Below, one piece after another: positions 47,733 through 54,202 of a stretch of 64,000 bases of DNA. The first letter of the stretch is position 1. Each line of letters starts with the position of its first letter. The stretch spans positions 112,804-176,803 of the forward strand of contig NZ_PGFV01000006.1 in NCBI RefSeq assembly GCF_021023135.1. The letters are read 5' to 3'. A model generated the notes under the pieces. That model did not search any database, was not told the DNA's origin, and worked only from the letters and a program-made list of their open reading frames with translations. The translations under genes were made by a program, and so were the position numbers. The stretch comes from Brevibacterium sp. CCUG 69071 (GTDB lineage Bacteria; Actinomycetota; Actinomycetes; Actinomycetales; Brevibacteriaceae).

Positions 47733-48067
47733 TGAAGAACCAGCGCTACACCGAGAACAAGCACATCGCCCTCCCCGCGGACAAGGACTACAAGTCCGGT
47801 GACCCCGCAGCCATCGGAGTCTACCGAGGCGTAGTCGTCGCCGACGCGGCCGAAGGCGAGAAGGTCACCATCTGGCTCGACGGCTCCTACGACATCCCCG
47901 TCACCGGAGCACTCACCGTCGGACAGGCCGTGTACCTCGCCGGAAACGGCACCCTCACCGCCACCGCCGGAGCCACCCCCTGGGGTGCGGCCAACGTCGC
48001 CAAGGCGACCGGCACCGGACCCGCCGAAGTCGCACCGCTGGGCATGATCCCCGGCGCTACCGCCTGA
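47732..48067 (+). CDS. DUF2190-like head decoration/cement protein
   Basis: 111 residues. HIALPADKDYKSGDPAAIGVYRGVVVADAAEGEKVTIWLDGSYDIPVTGALTVGQAVYLAGNGTLTATAGAT...EVAPLGMIPG is the DUF2190 pattern (K.GDPV..G...GVA...A..G..V.V...G.Y..PV....G..VYW). By analogy it coats or stabilises the capsid and lies directly before the major capsid gene. Confidence 0.8.
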   Translation: MKNQRYTENKHIALPADKDYKSGDPAAIGVYRGVVVADAAEGEKVTIWLDGSYDIPVTGALTVGQAVYLAGNGTLTATAGATPWGAANVAKATGTGPAEVAPLGMIPGATA

Positions 48068-48082
48068 TAGGAGCACACCACT

Positions 48083-49156
48083 ATGGAAACCATTGACCTC
48101 ATGAAGGAAGGCTTCCGTCGGGCACCCAGCCGTGACGAGAAGGTCTTCGAATCCGCGCAGCTTTTCGCTCGCGGCCGCACCGGAGCATCCCCGCTCGCCC
48201 AGGCTGTCCTCGTCGAGGCATTCTCCACGTCGGACTTCCCGATCCTGCTCGGTGATGCGTTCGAGAAGCAGGCACTGAAGGCCTACAAGGACACGCCGCT
48301 CGAGTTCGAGTCGATCGTCACCGACACCACTGTCGACAGCTTCGTGCGACGCAAGCTCGTCGACCTGTGGGGTGCGGACGCTTTCGAGCGTGTCAACGAG
48401 GGTGAAGAGTACAAGGGCGCGACCCTCAGCGAGACCGAAATCGAGCACGGCGCCGGCAAGTGGGGCCGCTCGTATGGTCTCACCTGGGAGCTGCGTCTGG
48501 CCCGTCGGTTCTCCGACATGGCCGACTTCCCTCGCTCCCTCGGAAACGGTGCGCGCAAGACCCAGAACAATGTTGTCGCCGACACCCTCGTCGACACCAC
48601 TGGTTGGGCTCCCGGATTCTTCGGGACCGTCGATGACAAGCCGTTCACCCCGGAGAACCTCGACGCCGCAATCAAGGCTCTCGCCCTGCGCGAGAACCAC
48701 CGCGGAGAGCTCGTGGAAACCTCGGACCTTGTCCTCGTGCACGGTCCGGCGCTTCGCGCTGAGGTTGCTCGCATCCTCACCGCGGCGCGGATCGTCACCA
48801 AGGTCACCAACGGGTCCAAGGTCACCGAGACGGAGGTCGACAACCCCTACCGGTCGATCGTCACCCCGCTCGAGTCCCGCACCGTCGCCAACCGCCTCGG
48901 CGCCGCCCACGCAGACGGATGGGCGCTCGTGCAGGGCAAGTCCTCGGACCTGCCGTCGATCATTCGCACGAAGCTCGCCGGCCACCCGGACGTCGACATC
49001 CGCGTGAAGCGCGACCAGGGCCAGTCCGTCGGCGGTGGCGAAGTCTCCATCGAGGACGGTTCGTTCAACGACGACACCATTTGGTACCGCGGTCGTTCCG
49101 TTGTCGGTATCGACGCCGGCTTCACCGAAGGCGTCTACGCCTCGAACGGTTCCTGA
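48083..49156 (+). CDS. Major capsid protein
   Basis: 357 residues, AGGAG upstream of ATG 48083. TIDLMKEGFRRAPSRDEKVFESAQLFARGRTGASPLAQAVLVEAFSTSDFPILLGDAFEKQALKAY, EHGAGKWGRSYGLTWELRLARRFSDMADFPRSLGNGARKTQNNVVADTLVDTTG and RGRSVVGIDAGFTEGVYASNGS fit an HK97-fold major capsid protein of the Mu-like/Gp36-type group. Long hairpin 17 nt after the stop. Confidence 0.88.
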   Translation: METIDLMKEGFRRAPSRDEKVFESAQLFARGRTGASPLAQAVLVEAFSTSDFPILLGDAFEKQALKAYKDTPLEFESIVTDTTVDSFVRRKLVDLWGADAFERVNEGEEYKGATLSETEIEHGAGKWGRSYGLTWELRLARRFSDMADFPRSLGNGARKTQNNVVADTLVDTTGWAPGFFGTVDDKPFTPENLDAAIKALALRENHRGELVETSDLVLVHGPALRAEVARILTAARIVTKVTNGSKVTETEVDNPYRSIVTPLESRTVANRLGAAHADGWALVQGKSSDLPSIIRTKLAGHPDVDIRVKRDQGQSVGGGEVSIEDGSFNDDTIWYRGRSVVGIDAGFTEGVYASNGS

Positions 49157-49172
49157 CCCATCCCGGGCACGG

Positions 49173-49211
49173 TCCCCGCTCCGCACTGACCACCATCGTG
49201 CGGGGCGGGGA
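49173..49211 (+). terminator. 14-bp hairpin after the major capsid gene
   Basis: 49173-49186 pairs with 49198-49211 (14 pairs, one wobble) around an 11-nt loop, with no U tract. It may reduce read-through into the connector genes or protect the capsid message. The gene 3' of it starts 23 bp later after AAGGGAG. Confidence 0.55.
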
Positions 49212-49234
49212 ACGGCACAACCAAGGGAGTTGTG

Positions 49235-49615
49235 ATGGTCGATTACAACGAACCGGCGCAAAAAGTGCGCCTATTGATCGGCGATCTCGATACTGGCGAA
49301 AACCAGATCTTCGATGGTGACCAGCTCAACGGGTTCCTAACGATCGCCGACGGGTCGATCAAGCGGGCAGCGGCCGACGCGATCGACGTCATCGCCTCAT
49401 CCGAGGCTCTGATCTCCAAGGTCATCACTACTCAAGATAGAAGTGTTGACGGCAGTAAAACTGCCGACGCCCTCCGAAAGCATGCAGCATCATTACGGCA
49501 ACGCGCCAAGGAGGAGGAGGATCTGTTGGACGAGGAGCCATACTTTATGGCGTTCTCTCTGGACGCAAACCCTCTCGCCGAGGGGGAAGAGCGTCGCTAC
49601 GATGGGCGGCTGTGA
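49235..49615 (+). CDS. Head-tail connector (neck) protein
   Basis: 126 residues from ATG 49235; AAGGGAG at 49223-49229. DYNEPAQKVRLLIGDLDTGENQIFDGDQLNGFLTIADGSIKRAAADAIDVIASSEALISKVITTQDRSVDGSKTADALRKHAASLRQRA is the gp6/gp15-type adaptor fold in the expected slot after the capsid gene. The next gene on this strand (50473) is separated from it by an inserted minus-strand HNH gene that overlaps its last 19 bases. Confidence 0.78.
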   Translation: MVDYNEPAQKVRLLIGDLDTGENQIFDGDQLNGFLTIADGSIKRAAADAIDVIASSEALISKVITTQDRSVDGSKTADALRKHAASLRQRAKEEEDLLDEEPYFMAFSLDANPLAEGEERRYDGRL

Positions 49616-50403
49616 AGTCTCTTCCGCAGAGAAGCTGCGGCGATAGCCGCGACTTCGATCGTGTAGTAGGTTCCACCGCTATACGATCGTCCTCCGTGGC
49701 CGACTTCGACGTGGTACTTCTTGAAGCGATTGCCTTTCCGAATGTGAACGTTTCTCACTCCGGTTCGAGAGGCTTTCTGCGGCCCCTGCCGATACTCATT
49801 CTGCTGAGTCCTGTCAGCCAGCCGCAGGTGATCTGGGTTGACGCAGTTAGTGACCCAGCAGATGTGGTCAATTTCGAGTCCTTCGGGGATCTCGCCCTTG
49901 AACCTCGTATAGAAGTATCGGTGCGCATACCAGGTCTTGCGGTCCTTGTTGAAGAGCCCGTAGTTCTGATCACTGAGCGGTCCGGTCCAGAGCCAGCAGG
50001 TGTCGGTCCTATCGACTCGACTCCACAGCAGCTCCTCGAACGGGATCGCCTGATCGCTGAACTTATGGACTTCTTCACCGCGGTTGATTTGTTTCCAATG
50101 GCTTGCGCAGAAGCCCTTCGCGTAGTGCTTGCGGTCGCAGTCTTCGAATGAGCAAGTGCCGGCGGATCGGTCAATGACCTTGTGTGGGTCACCGAACTTC
50201 TTGAACCGCTGGTAGTGCTTTGTGCAGTAACCGTGCCCGACCGCCGGGCCGTCGCAGTCGTCTATGGAGCAGGCATCTCGGACGCGAGGTTTCGTGATGC
50301 TCGGGTCTCCGTACTTGCTCCAGCGTTGATAGTGCTTCGTGCAGTATCCGCGAGCGATCGTTTTCTTTTCGCACCCGTCAAAAGAACAGAGGTTGTCAGT
50401 CAT
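49597..50403 (-). CDS. HNH endonuclease with three Cys modules and AP2-like C-terminus
   Basis: 268 residues, on the strand opposite to the late genes. Three Cys modules (CSFDGCEKKTIARGYCTKHY, CSIDDCDGPAVGHGYCTKHY, CSFEDCDRKHYAKGFCASHW) fill residues 5-110. The HNH core is WLWTGPLSDQNYGLF ... EGLEIDHICWVTNCVNPDHLRLADRTQQNEY. The C-terminus, TGVRNVHIRKGNRFKKYHVEV...GGTYYTIEVAAIAAASLRKRL, looks like an AP2-type DNA-binding domain. ATG 50403 has no Shine-Dalgarno and lies 21 nt after copy C of the dispersed element. A clear late-operon insertion. Confidence 0.85.
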   Translation of the reverse strand: MTDNLCSFDGCEKKTIARGYCTKHYQRWSKYGDPSITKPRVRDACSIDDCDGPAVGHGYCTKHYQRFKKFGDPHKVIDRSAGTCSFEDCDRKHYAKGFCASHWKQINRGEEVHKFSDQAIPFEELLWSRVDRTDTCWLWTGPLSDQNYGLFNKDRKTWYAHRYFYTRFKGEIPEGLEIDHICWVTNCVNPDHLRLADRTQQNEYRQGPQKASRTGVRNVHIRKGNRFKKYHVEVGHGGRSYSGGTYYTIEVAAIAAASLRKRLHSRPS

Positions 50404-50424
50404 GCCTGAAGCTTCACAAAATCC

Positions 50425-50447
50425 GTCAAAGAGTTGTAAGGGCCGAC
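50425..50447 (-). repeat. Dispersed element copy C
   Basis: On the minus strand: GTCGGC, CCTTAC, AACTCTTTGAC, ending exactly 21 nt before ATG 50403 of the HNH gene. Best match to copy B (GTCGGCCCT shared). A palindrome TGAAGCTTCA lies between it and the start codon. Confidence 0.6.
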
Positions 50448-50472
50448 ATGCGGTGTTGGAGGTGTTTCTGAT

Positions 50473-50925
50473 ATGAGCCCCCTCCCCGCCCGCGGCAAGC
50501 TGAAAGTCCTCCCGAAGGGCTGGTCAGCTCACCATCGCCCTACCGCATACGGATTCCTCACCGGTGACTGTGCCGCGTACACGGCCGGACAGCCCGGCGA
50601 CTGGACTCCCGGCGGTGGTCAGAGTGCAGGGGGCGAGGACACGAAGTGGGAGCACGCGCCGTGTTCGGCACAGTTCCTCACCCAATCAACCAGACCGGTC
50701 ACGGTCGCTGACGGGGTCGAGGTGCTGGCCACGCACCGGATCTCAGTGCCGATCGCTTCCACGTGGTTGCACTACGGGGACACGATCGAGGTTCTCGACA
50801 ACCCCGACGACCCGGCACTGAACGGTCGCGAATTCCAGGTCATCACCATCGAAACCGGGACGACGAACTGGACGCGTGACTACCTGTGCCAGGACGTGAA
50901 CGCACGGGAATCGAGGGCCGCCTGA
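50473..50925 (+). CDS. Head-closure/stopper-like protein
   Basis: 150 residues. LPARGKLKVLPKGWSAHHRPTAYGFLTGDCAAYTAGQPGDWTPGGGQSAGG..., VEVLATHRISVPIASTWLHYGDTIEVLDNPDDPALNGREFQVITIETGTTNWTRDYLCQD is the beta-rich head-closure type (DUF6093-like) of actinophages, with R-I-x-V-P and G-D-x-I-x-V motifs. TTGGAGG precedes ATG 50473. Stops DNA leakage after packaging by analogy with SPP1 gp16. Confidence 0.72.
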   Translation: MSPLPARGKLKVLPKGWSAHHRPTAYGFLTGDCAAYTAGQPGDWTPGGGQSAGGEDTKWEHAPCSAQFLTQSTRPVTVADGVEVLATHRISVPIASTWLHYGDTIEVLDNPDDPALNGREFQVITIETGTTNWTRDYLCQDVNARESRAA

Positions 50926-51296
50926 TGGGACTCGACGCCAGCGAGCTCCGCAAGTTCGGCAACGACCTCACGAAGATGGGCGCGAACGCCAACCGAGGTG
51001 GACGGGTCGTCGTCGAGAAGACGGCGGCCGACATTTCCGGAGATGCCAAGAAGATCGCATTCGACAAGGGCGTGATCGACACCGGCAACCTCATCAACTC
51101 CATCGGCTACGACGTCAACCATCGGCCCGGAGAATCCTCAGCGGAGATCGGACCCACGGTCGAATACGCCGGCTACAACGAGTGGGGCACATCGAAAATG
51201 CCGCCCCGCCCGTTCCTTGGGCCCGCGTTCGATCGCAGGATTCCAGCCTTCGAGAAGGCCCTCGGTGACATTGTCGATGGCACGTGGAAGGGGTGA
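50925..51296 (+). CDS. HK97 gp10-like tail-completion protein
   Basis: 123 residues from ATG 50925 in a TGATG overlap. LGKFGNDL-type N-terminus (SELRKFGNDLTKMGANA), VVEKTAADISGDAKKIAFDKGVIDTGNLINSIGYD and VEYAGYNEWGTSKMPPRPFLGPAFDRR, with the Y-A-x-Y-x-E-x-G-T-x-x-M-x-x-R-P-F motif that defines the HK97 gp10 family. Confidence 0.88.
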   Translation: MGLDASELRKFGNDLTKMGANANRGGRVVVEKTAADISGDAKKIAFDKGVIDTGNLINSIGYDVNHRPGESSAEIGPTVEYAGYNEWGTSKMPPRPFLGPAFDRRIPAFEKALGDIVDGTWKG

Positions 51297-51362
51297 GCTA
51301 ACACGGACATCATCACCCTCAACACATGGACACTCGACAGGCTGAAATCGATCGGCGTTGAC

Positions 51363-51704
51363 GTGCACGACGGGCGCGTCCCGGACAGTGTCCCGACCAC
51401 GACAGGCGGCTTCATCAAGCCATACCTGGCCGTGTGGACCGAGCCTCTGCGTGAACATGAAGAGCAACCACTCGACTACTCGAAGCAGGAGACGGCTGGG
51501 GCACTCACGGTCACGGCCGCCGGCGCGACCGCGGGAACGGTGCGCAACCTCTCGCAAGAGGTCATCCGCAAACTCCACCGCGTTCCAGCTCCCGGCGGGG
51601 GAGAATACCGGCACGTTGAGCCGTTCCTCAAAGTCCAGACCGACAACCAGGTGAGCCCCTCGCGGCTGTATCTGCCGCTGTCGTTCGAGTTCCAGCAGCC
51701 GTGA
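51363..51704 (+). CDS. Tail terminator-like protein, start uncertain
   Basis: From GTG 51363, 113 residues: VPTTTGGFIKPYLAVWTEPLREHEEQPLDYSK, TVTAAGATAGTVRNLSQEVIRKLHRVPAPGGGEYRHVEPFLKVQTDNQVSPSRLYLPLSFEF, the usual late hydrophobic strand. The frame stays open and protein-like upstream to 51297 (TDIITLNTWTLDRLKSIGVDVHDGRVP), yet no ATG, GTG or TTG occurs there. The natural start seems to be at or near 51300-51303, where the codons are AAC ACG, after GGAAGGGG. Confidence 0.65.
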   Translation: MHDGRVPDSVPTTTGGFIKPYLAVWTEPLREHEEQPLDYSKQETAGALTVTAAGATAGTVRNLSQEVIRKLHRVPAPGGGEYRHVEPFLKVQTDNQVSPSRLYLPLSFEFQQP

Positions 51705-51712
51705 GGAGTCGT

Positions 51713-51748
51713 TCCGGTCGAGGGCATCTGAAGCCGCCCGACCGGAAT
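51713..51748. terminator. 9-bp hairpin between converging genes
   Basis: TTCCGGTCG (51713-51721) pairs perfectly with CGACCGGAA (51740-51748). It lies between the stops of the tail terminator (+) and the 60-residue minus-strand gene. Only TTT follows on the plus strand, so it is a weak bidirectional terminator candidate. Confidence 0.4.
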
Positions 51749-51754
51749 TTGCGA

Positions 51755-51937
51755 CTACTTCAACAGCTGCTTGGCCTTCTCCAGAGACACGTTGAAACCG
51801 TTCTTCTTCATGTGTTTCTGCAGGTCGCTCGGTGACTTCGAGCCTGAGCGGTTGAACCCATCGATAGCTGCCTCGAATTGTTTCGCGGTGTCATTGCTCA
51901 GTTTCTTAAATTCCTTGTCGTTCCACTCGATCTTCAT
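51755..51937 (-). CDS. 60-residue minus-strand moron-like gene
   Basis: From ATG 51937: KIEWNDKEFKKLSNDTAKQFEAAIDGFNRSGSKSPSDLQKHMKKNGFNVSLEKAKQLLK, basic and helical. GGGAGGTGAA precedes the ATG, and TAGAAT at 51967-51972 (minus) is a good -10 box. The stretch is AT-richer than the tail genes. A self-contained unit inserted antisense to the late operon: a moron that may be expressed in the lysogen. Family unknown. Confidence 0.6.
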   Translation of the reverse strand: MKIEWNDKEFKKLSNDTAKQFEAAIDGFNRSGSKSPSDLQKHMKKNGFNVSLEKAKQLLK

Positions 51938-51966
51938 TTCACCTCCCAACTACTTCTGTTGAGGGG

Positions 51967-51972
51967 ATTCTA
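51967..51972 (-). promoter_or_regulatory. -10 box for the minus-strand moron
   Basis: TAGAAT on the minus strand, 29 nt before ATG 51937, which has its own GGGAGGTGA ribosome binding site. No clear -35 box, as the upstream bases are the terminator hairpin. Confidence 0.4.
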
Positions 51973-51977
51973 CCCAT

Positions 51978-52004
51978 AAGCCACGGCGACCCCGTGGCTT
52001 TTTT
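51978..52004 (+). terminator. Intrinsic terminator before the tail-tube genes
   Basis: AGCCACGG (51979-51986) pairs with CCGTGGCT (51992-51999) around CGACC, followed by TTTTT. Reading on the plus strand it would stop transcripts from the head genes 20 bp before the next tail gene, unless antiterminated. Combined with the moron it makes a break in the late operon. Confidence 0.75.
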
Positions 52005-52025
52005 CATGCCCGAAAAGGAGTCGCT

Positions 52026-52241
52026 ATGGCCGAAACCTTCGACCACTTCAAACACGCCTACGACAAACGCACCGGCGAGAAACTCCCGCACAAGGTGCCC
52101 GAGTCCTACTTCGAGATCTTCCCCGAAACGCTCTCGCCCGCGGCGAAACCGCAGGTGCGCAGCACAGCCCCGATCCGACCCACCACATCCCCCGAAGTCG
52201 CCTCAGTCGTTGAGGTCGTCAACAAGCAGGAAGGCAAGTAA
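52026..52241 (+). CDS. Small tail-region protein
   Basis: 71 residues after AAAAGGAG. ETFDHFKHAYDKRTGEKLPHKVPESYFEIFPETLSPAAK..., then Thr/Pro-rich. Small proteins of this sort (KxPxHxVPxHWxdxFp) directly precede the major tail gene in many actinophages. Role unknown. Confidence 0.62.
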   Translation: MAETFDHFKHAYDKRTGEKLPHKVPESYFEIFPETLSPAAKPQVRSTAPIRPTTSPEVASVVEVVNKQEGK

Positions 52242-52243
52242 CC

Positions 52244-52762
52244 ATGCCCACACCACTCGCAGATGGCAAGACCAAGGTCACCATCCTCCCCACCGCGCCC
52301 GCCAACCCGAAGGCCATCAGCCTCGCCGAACTCGAGGCCGGCATCGATGCATCGTGCGCGATCATGATGTCCGACTACAACGTCGGCGCCGCCACTTCCG
52401 AGTCCGTCGACGAGAAGGCCCTGTGCCAGGAAGGGAACGCGACAACCTGGGGTGCCAGCAACGGCACCATGGAGTTCACTCTCTTCCTCGACTACGACGA
52501 GGACCACAAGCTCGACGTCACCTCCGACCAGGGCAAGGCCTACGAAGCCGTGAAGTTCAAGGGCACTCAGGTGCACCTCGTGCAGCGCGAGACCTCAAAG
52601 ACCTCGAAGGAAGACTGGGCCGTCGGTGACGAATACGAGTACTTCCACGGCATCGCCGACAACCCGACTCACATCGACCGTACCGGTTATGTGAAGCGGA
52701 AGGTGACGGCCGCGTTCCAGGAGATGGAACTGCACGGCGTCGTCGCGTCGACCACTCCCTGA
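52244..52762 (+). CDS. Major tail protein
   Basis: 172 residues. TPLADGKTKVTILPTAPANPKAISLAELEAGIDASCAIMMSDYNVGAATSESVDEKALCQEGNATTWGASNGTMEFTLFLDYDEDHKLDVTSDQGKAYEAVKFKGTQVHLVQRETSK and a C-terminal VKRKVTAAFQEMELHGVV are typical of siphovirus tail tube proteins (T-L-x-E-L-x-A-G, all beta). The gene is followed by a long hairpin. Confidence 0.85.
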   Translation: MPTPLADGKTKVTILPTAPANPKAISLAELEAGIDASCAIMMSDYNVGAATSESVDEKALCQEGNATTWGASNGTMEFTLFLDYDEDHKLDVTSDQGKAYEAVKFKGTQVHLVQRETSKTSKEDWAVGDEYEYFHGIADNPTHIDRTGYVKRKVTAAFQEMELHGVVASTTP

Positions 52763-52784
52763 TCTCCGGATCATCCCCAAGACC

Positions 52785-52819
52785 CCAGTGGGCAGGTTCC
52801 TCCATGGCCTGCCCACTGG
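52785..52819 (+). terminator. 12-bp perfect hairpin after the major tail gene
   Basis: CCAGTGGGCAGG (52785-52796) pairs perfectly with CCTGCCCACTGG (52808-52819), loop 11 nt, no U tract. It lies 22 nt after the major tail stop, comparable to the hairpin after the major capsid gene. Attenuator or message-end protector rather than a classic terminator. The rest of 52763-52867 holds only the ribosome binding site of the next gene. Confidence 0.55.
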
Positions 52820-52867
52820 TCTACCCCCACATGGAGAACCCCACATCTTTCACATGGAGGAACAGAA

Positions 52868-53512
52868 ATGGCTTTCAATCCCGACGACTTCATTGCAGGC
52901 ATCAGCGCCGCTCAGACCCCTGTAACGATCTTCAAGGCCGCCGACGTGGCCGGCCATCTGCGCGCAGTCGAGGCTGATCTCGAGCTTCTGGCTGGAGCCG
53001 ATGACGAGCAGACTCTCGACGCCGGCGCTGAACGCGCCGAGCTGATCGAGAAGCGCGACCGACTGCAGAATGAACTACAGGACTCCGCGGAGGAGTTCAT
53101 TGTCCAGGCTCTCGAGCAGGACAGGATTGACGAGCTCACCAAGGAAGCGCGCAAGACGGCGAAGGACCGAGCCGATCAGGCAGCCAAGGACGCTGCGGGT
53201 TATGCGCGTGAAGAGTGCAGGCGAGCCGAGATCGGTGACGGCAAAGAGATCAAGGATGCGGTTCGGCGAGCATCACTGTCAGCGTCCGAGGCTGTCATGC
53301 GCAAAGAGGCAGGCATTCACATCATCTCCCACGCGGTCGTCACCGACACCGGCGAGCGTGCCTTCACTCCCGAGCAGATGCGTGTCGTGTCCGAGAAGCT
53401 CGGCGATACGCAGATGGACAAGCTCTACAAGGCGTTCTACGACCTGACGAGCAATGACCCTGGAGAGCTCATCCCAAAATCGCGGAAGCCTGGGCCGACG
53501 GTCGAGGACTAA
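52868..53512 (+). CDS. Tail assembly chaperone (G-type)
   Basis: 214 residues; helical and charged (LRAVEADLELLAGADDEQTLDAGAERAELIEKRDRLQNELQDSAEEFIVQALEQDRIDELTKEARKTAKDRA). Its place between major tail and tape measure and the C CCA AAA slip site near its end mark it as the short chaperone that coats the tape measure during tail assembly. It stops at TAA 53512 unless frameshifting occurs. Confidence 0.82.
   Translation: MAFNPDDFIAGISAAQTPVTIFKAADVAGHLRAVEADLELLAGADDEQTLDAGAERAELIEKRDRLQNELQDSAEEFIVQALEQDRIDELTKEARKTAKDRADQAAKDAAGYAREECRRAEIGDGKEIKDAVRRASLSASEAVMRKEAGIHIISHAVVTDTGERAFTPEQMRVVSEKLGDTQMDKLYKAFYDLTSNDPGELIPKSRKPGPTVED
53473..53479 (+). other. Programmed -1 frameshift site C CCA AAA
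   Basis: In the zero frame the codons ATC CCA AAA TCG contain the heptamer C CCA AAA at 53473-53479 (X XXY YYZ with X=C, Y=A). A one-base backward slip joins the chaperone to the -1 frame, which is open without a stop to 53823. This is the classic G/GT layout of long-tailed phages. Confidence 0.8.
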
Positions 53513-53823
53513 ACGCACTCACGCAAACCCGCACAGCACGGGCATGGGGCCAACCCGTGTCCGTGCTACGCGGGGAACGTAAGCCTGGGAAGAAGTGGTC
53601 GCAGAAGGACCGATCTCTAGCCCTGGCTCTCACGCTTTACGAGGCCGACCTTTGCCAAGGGTGTGGTCAACCGATGTCGCTGTCGTCAGGCGAGCACCCC
53701 CATGACTACGAGGTGAAGAACACCCGGTGCATGGCGTGCGCGGAGATTGAGGAATTCCAGGATTCCGGCAAGGCAAAGGCACTCGACAGCGGAACCAAGA
53801 CATACGTGGTCGTTGACGAGTAA
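53479..53823 (+). CDS. Tail assembly chaperone T extension, made by -1 frameshift
   Basis: After slipping, reading continues IAEAWADGRGLNALTQTRTARAWGQPVSVLRGERKPGKKWSQKDRSLALALTLYEADLCQGCGQPMSL..., with a likely zinc site CQGCGQP ... TRCMACAEIEEF. The fusion (52868-53823) would be about 318 residues. An isolated GTG start at 53557 would give the last 88 residues only and has no ribosome binding site, so fusion is favoured. Confidence 0.78.
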   Translation: MAEAWADGRGLNALTQTRTARAWGQPVSVLRGERKPGKKWSQKDRSLALALTLYEADLCQGCGQPMSLSSGEHPHDYEVKNTRCMACAEIEEFQDSGKAKALDSGTKTYVVVDE

Positions 53824-54147
53824 CTAGCGCTTGAGTGCGGCAACCAAACGCACGATTAGGGCGGCGAAGGCTGAACCCACTGCCAGGAAGAGCGATGCCG
53901 CCAACACGACCGTGAATATCACCTGGACCGCCACGTTTGATGCAGGCGGGATCGCGAAGTGACCCACGAGCAAGAGAACGAAGTAGAGGACCGCGGAACA
54001 GATCGCCACCAGAAGCAGCAGCACTGAGCGCTTCTTGAGCTGGATGTATCGACGCTCCCTGCCGTCTGGCGTCGACGCATCAGACCGCGCTCCCGAGAAA
54101 TCGGTAACCGGCTTGTACTGATTTCCGTGCCTGTTCGTCCTGGCCAT
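53824..54147 (-). CDS. Minus-strand two-pass membrane protein (moron candidate)
   Basis: 107 residues from ATG 54147. A soluble basic N-terminus (RTNRHGNQYKPVTDF ... RERRYIQLKKR) precedes two helices: SVLLLLVAICSAVLYFVLLLVG and VQVIFTVVLAASLFLAVGSAFAALIV. AGGA lies 6 nt before the start. It begins next to the tape measure gene and ends one base after the chaperone stop, opposite to the late operon. Possibly a lysogen-expressed surface or exclusion protein; unproved. Confidence 0.62.
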   Translation of the reverse strand: MARTNRHGNQYKPVTDFSGARSDASTPDGRERRYIQLKKRSVLLLLVAICSAVLYFVLLLVGHFAIPPASNVAVQVIFTVVLAASLFLAVGSAFAALIVRLVAALKR

Positions 54148-54202
54148 GGCTAGTCCTATCCATCCCGCTTGTAGTCACCAAATCATATAGGAGGCCACTG
54201 TC

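Noticed and set aside
46775..49261. 828-codon minus-strand ORF
   Set aside because: Shadow of the scaffold, decoration and capsid genes, which have clear family features on the other strand.
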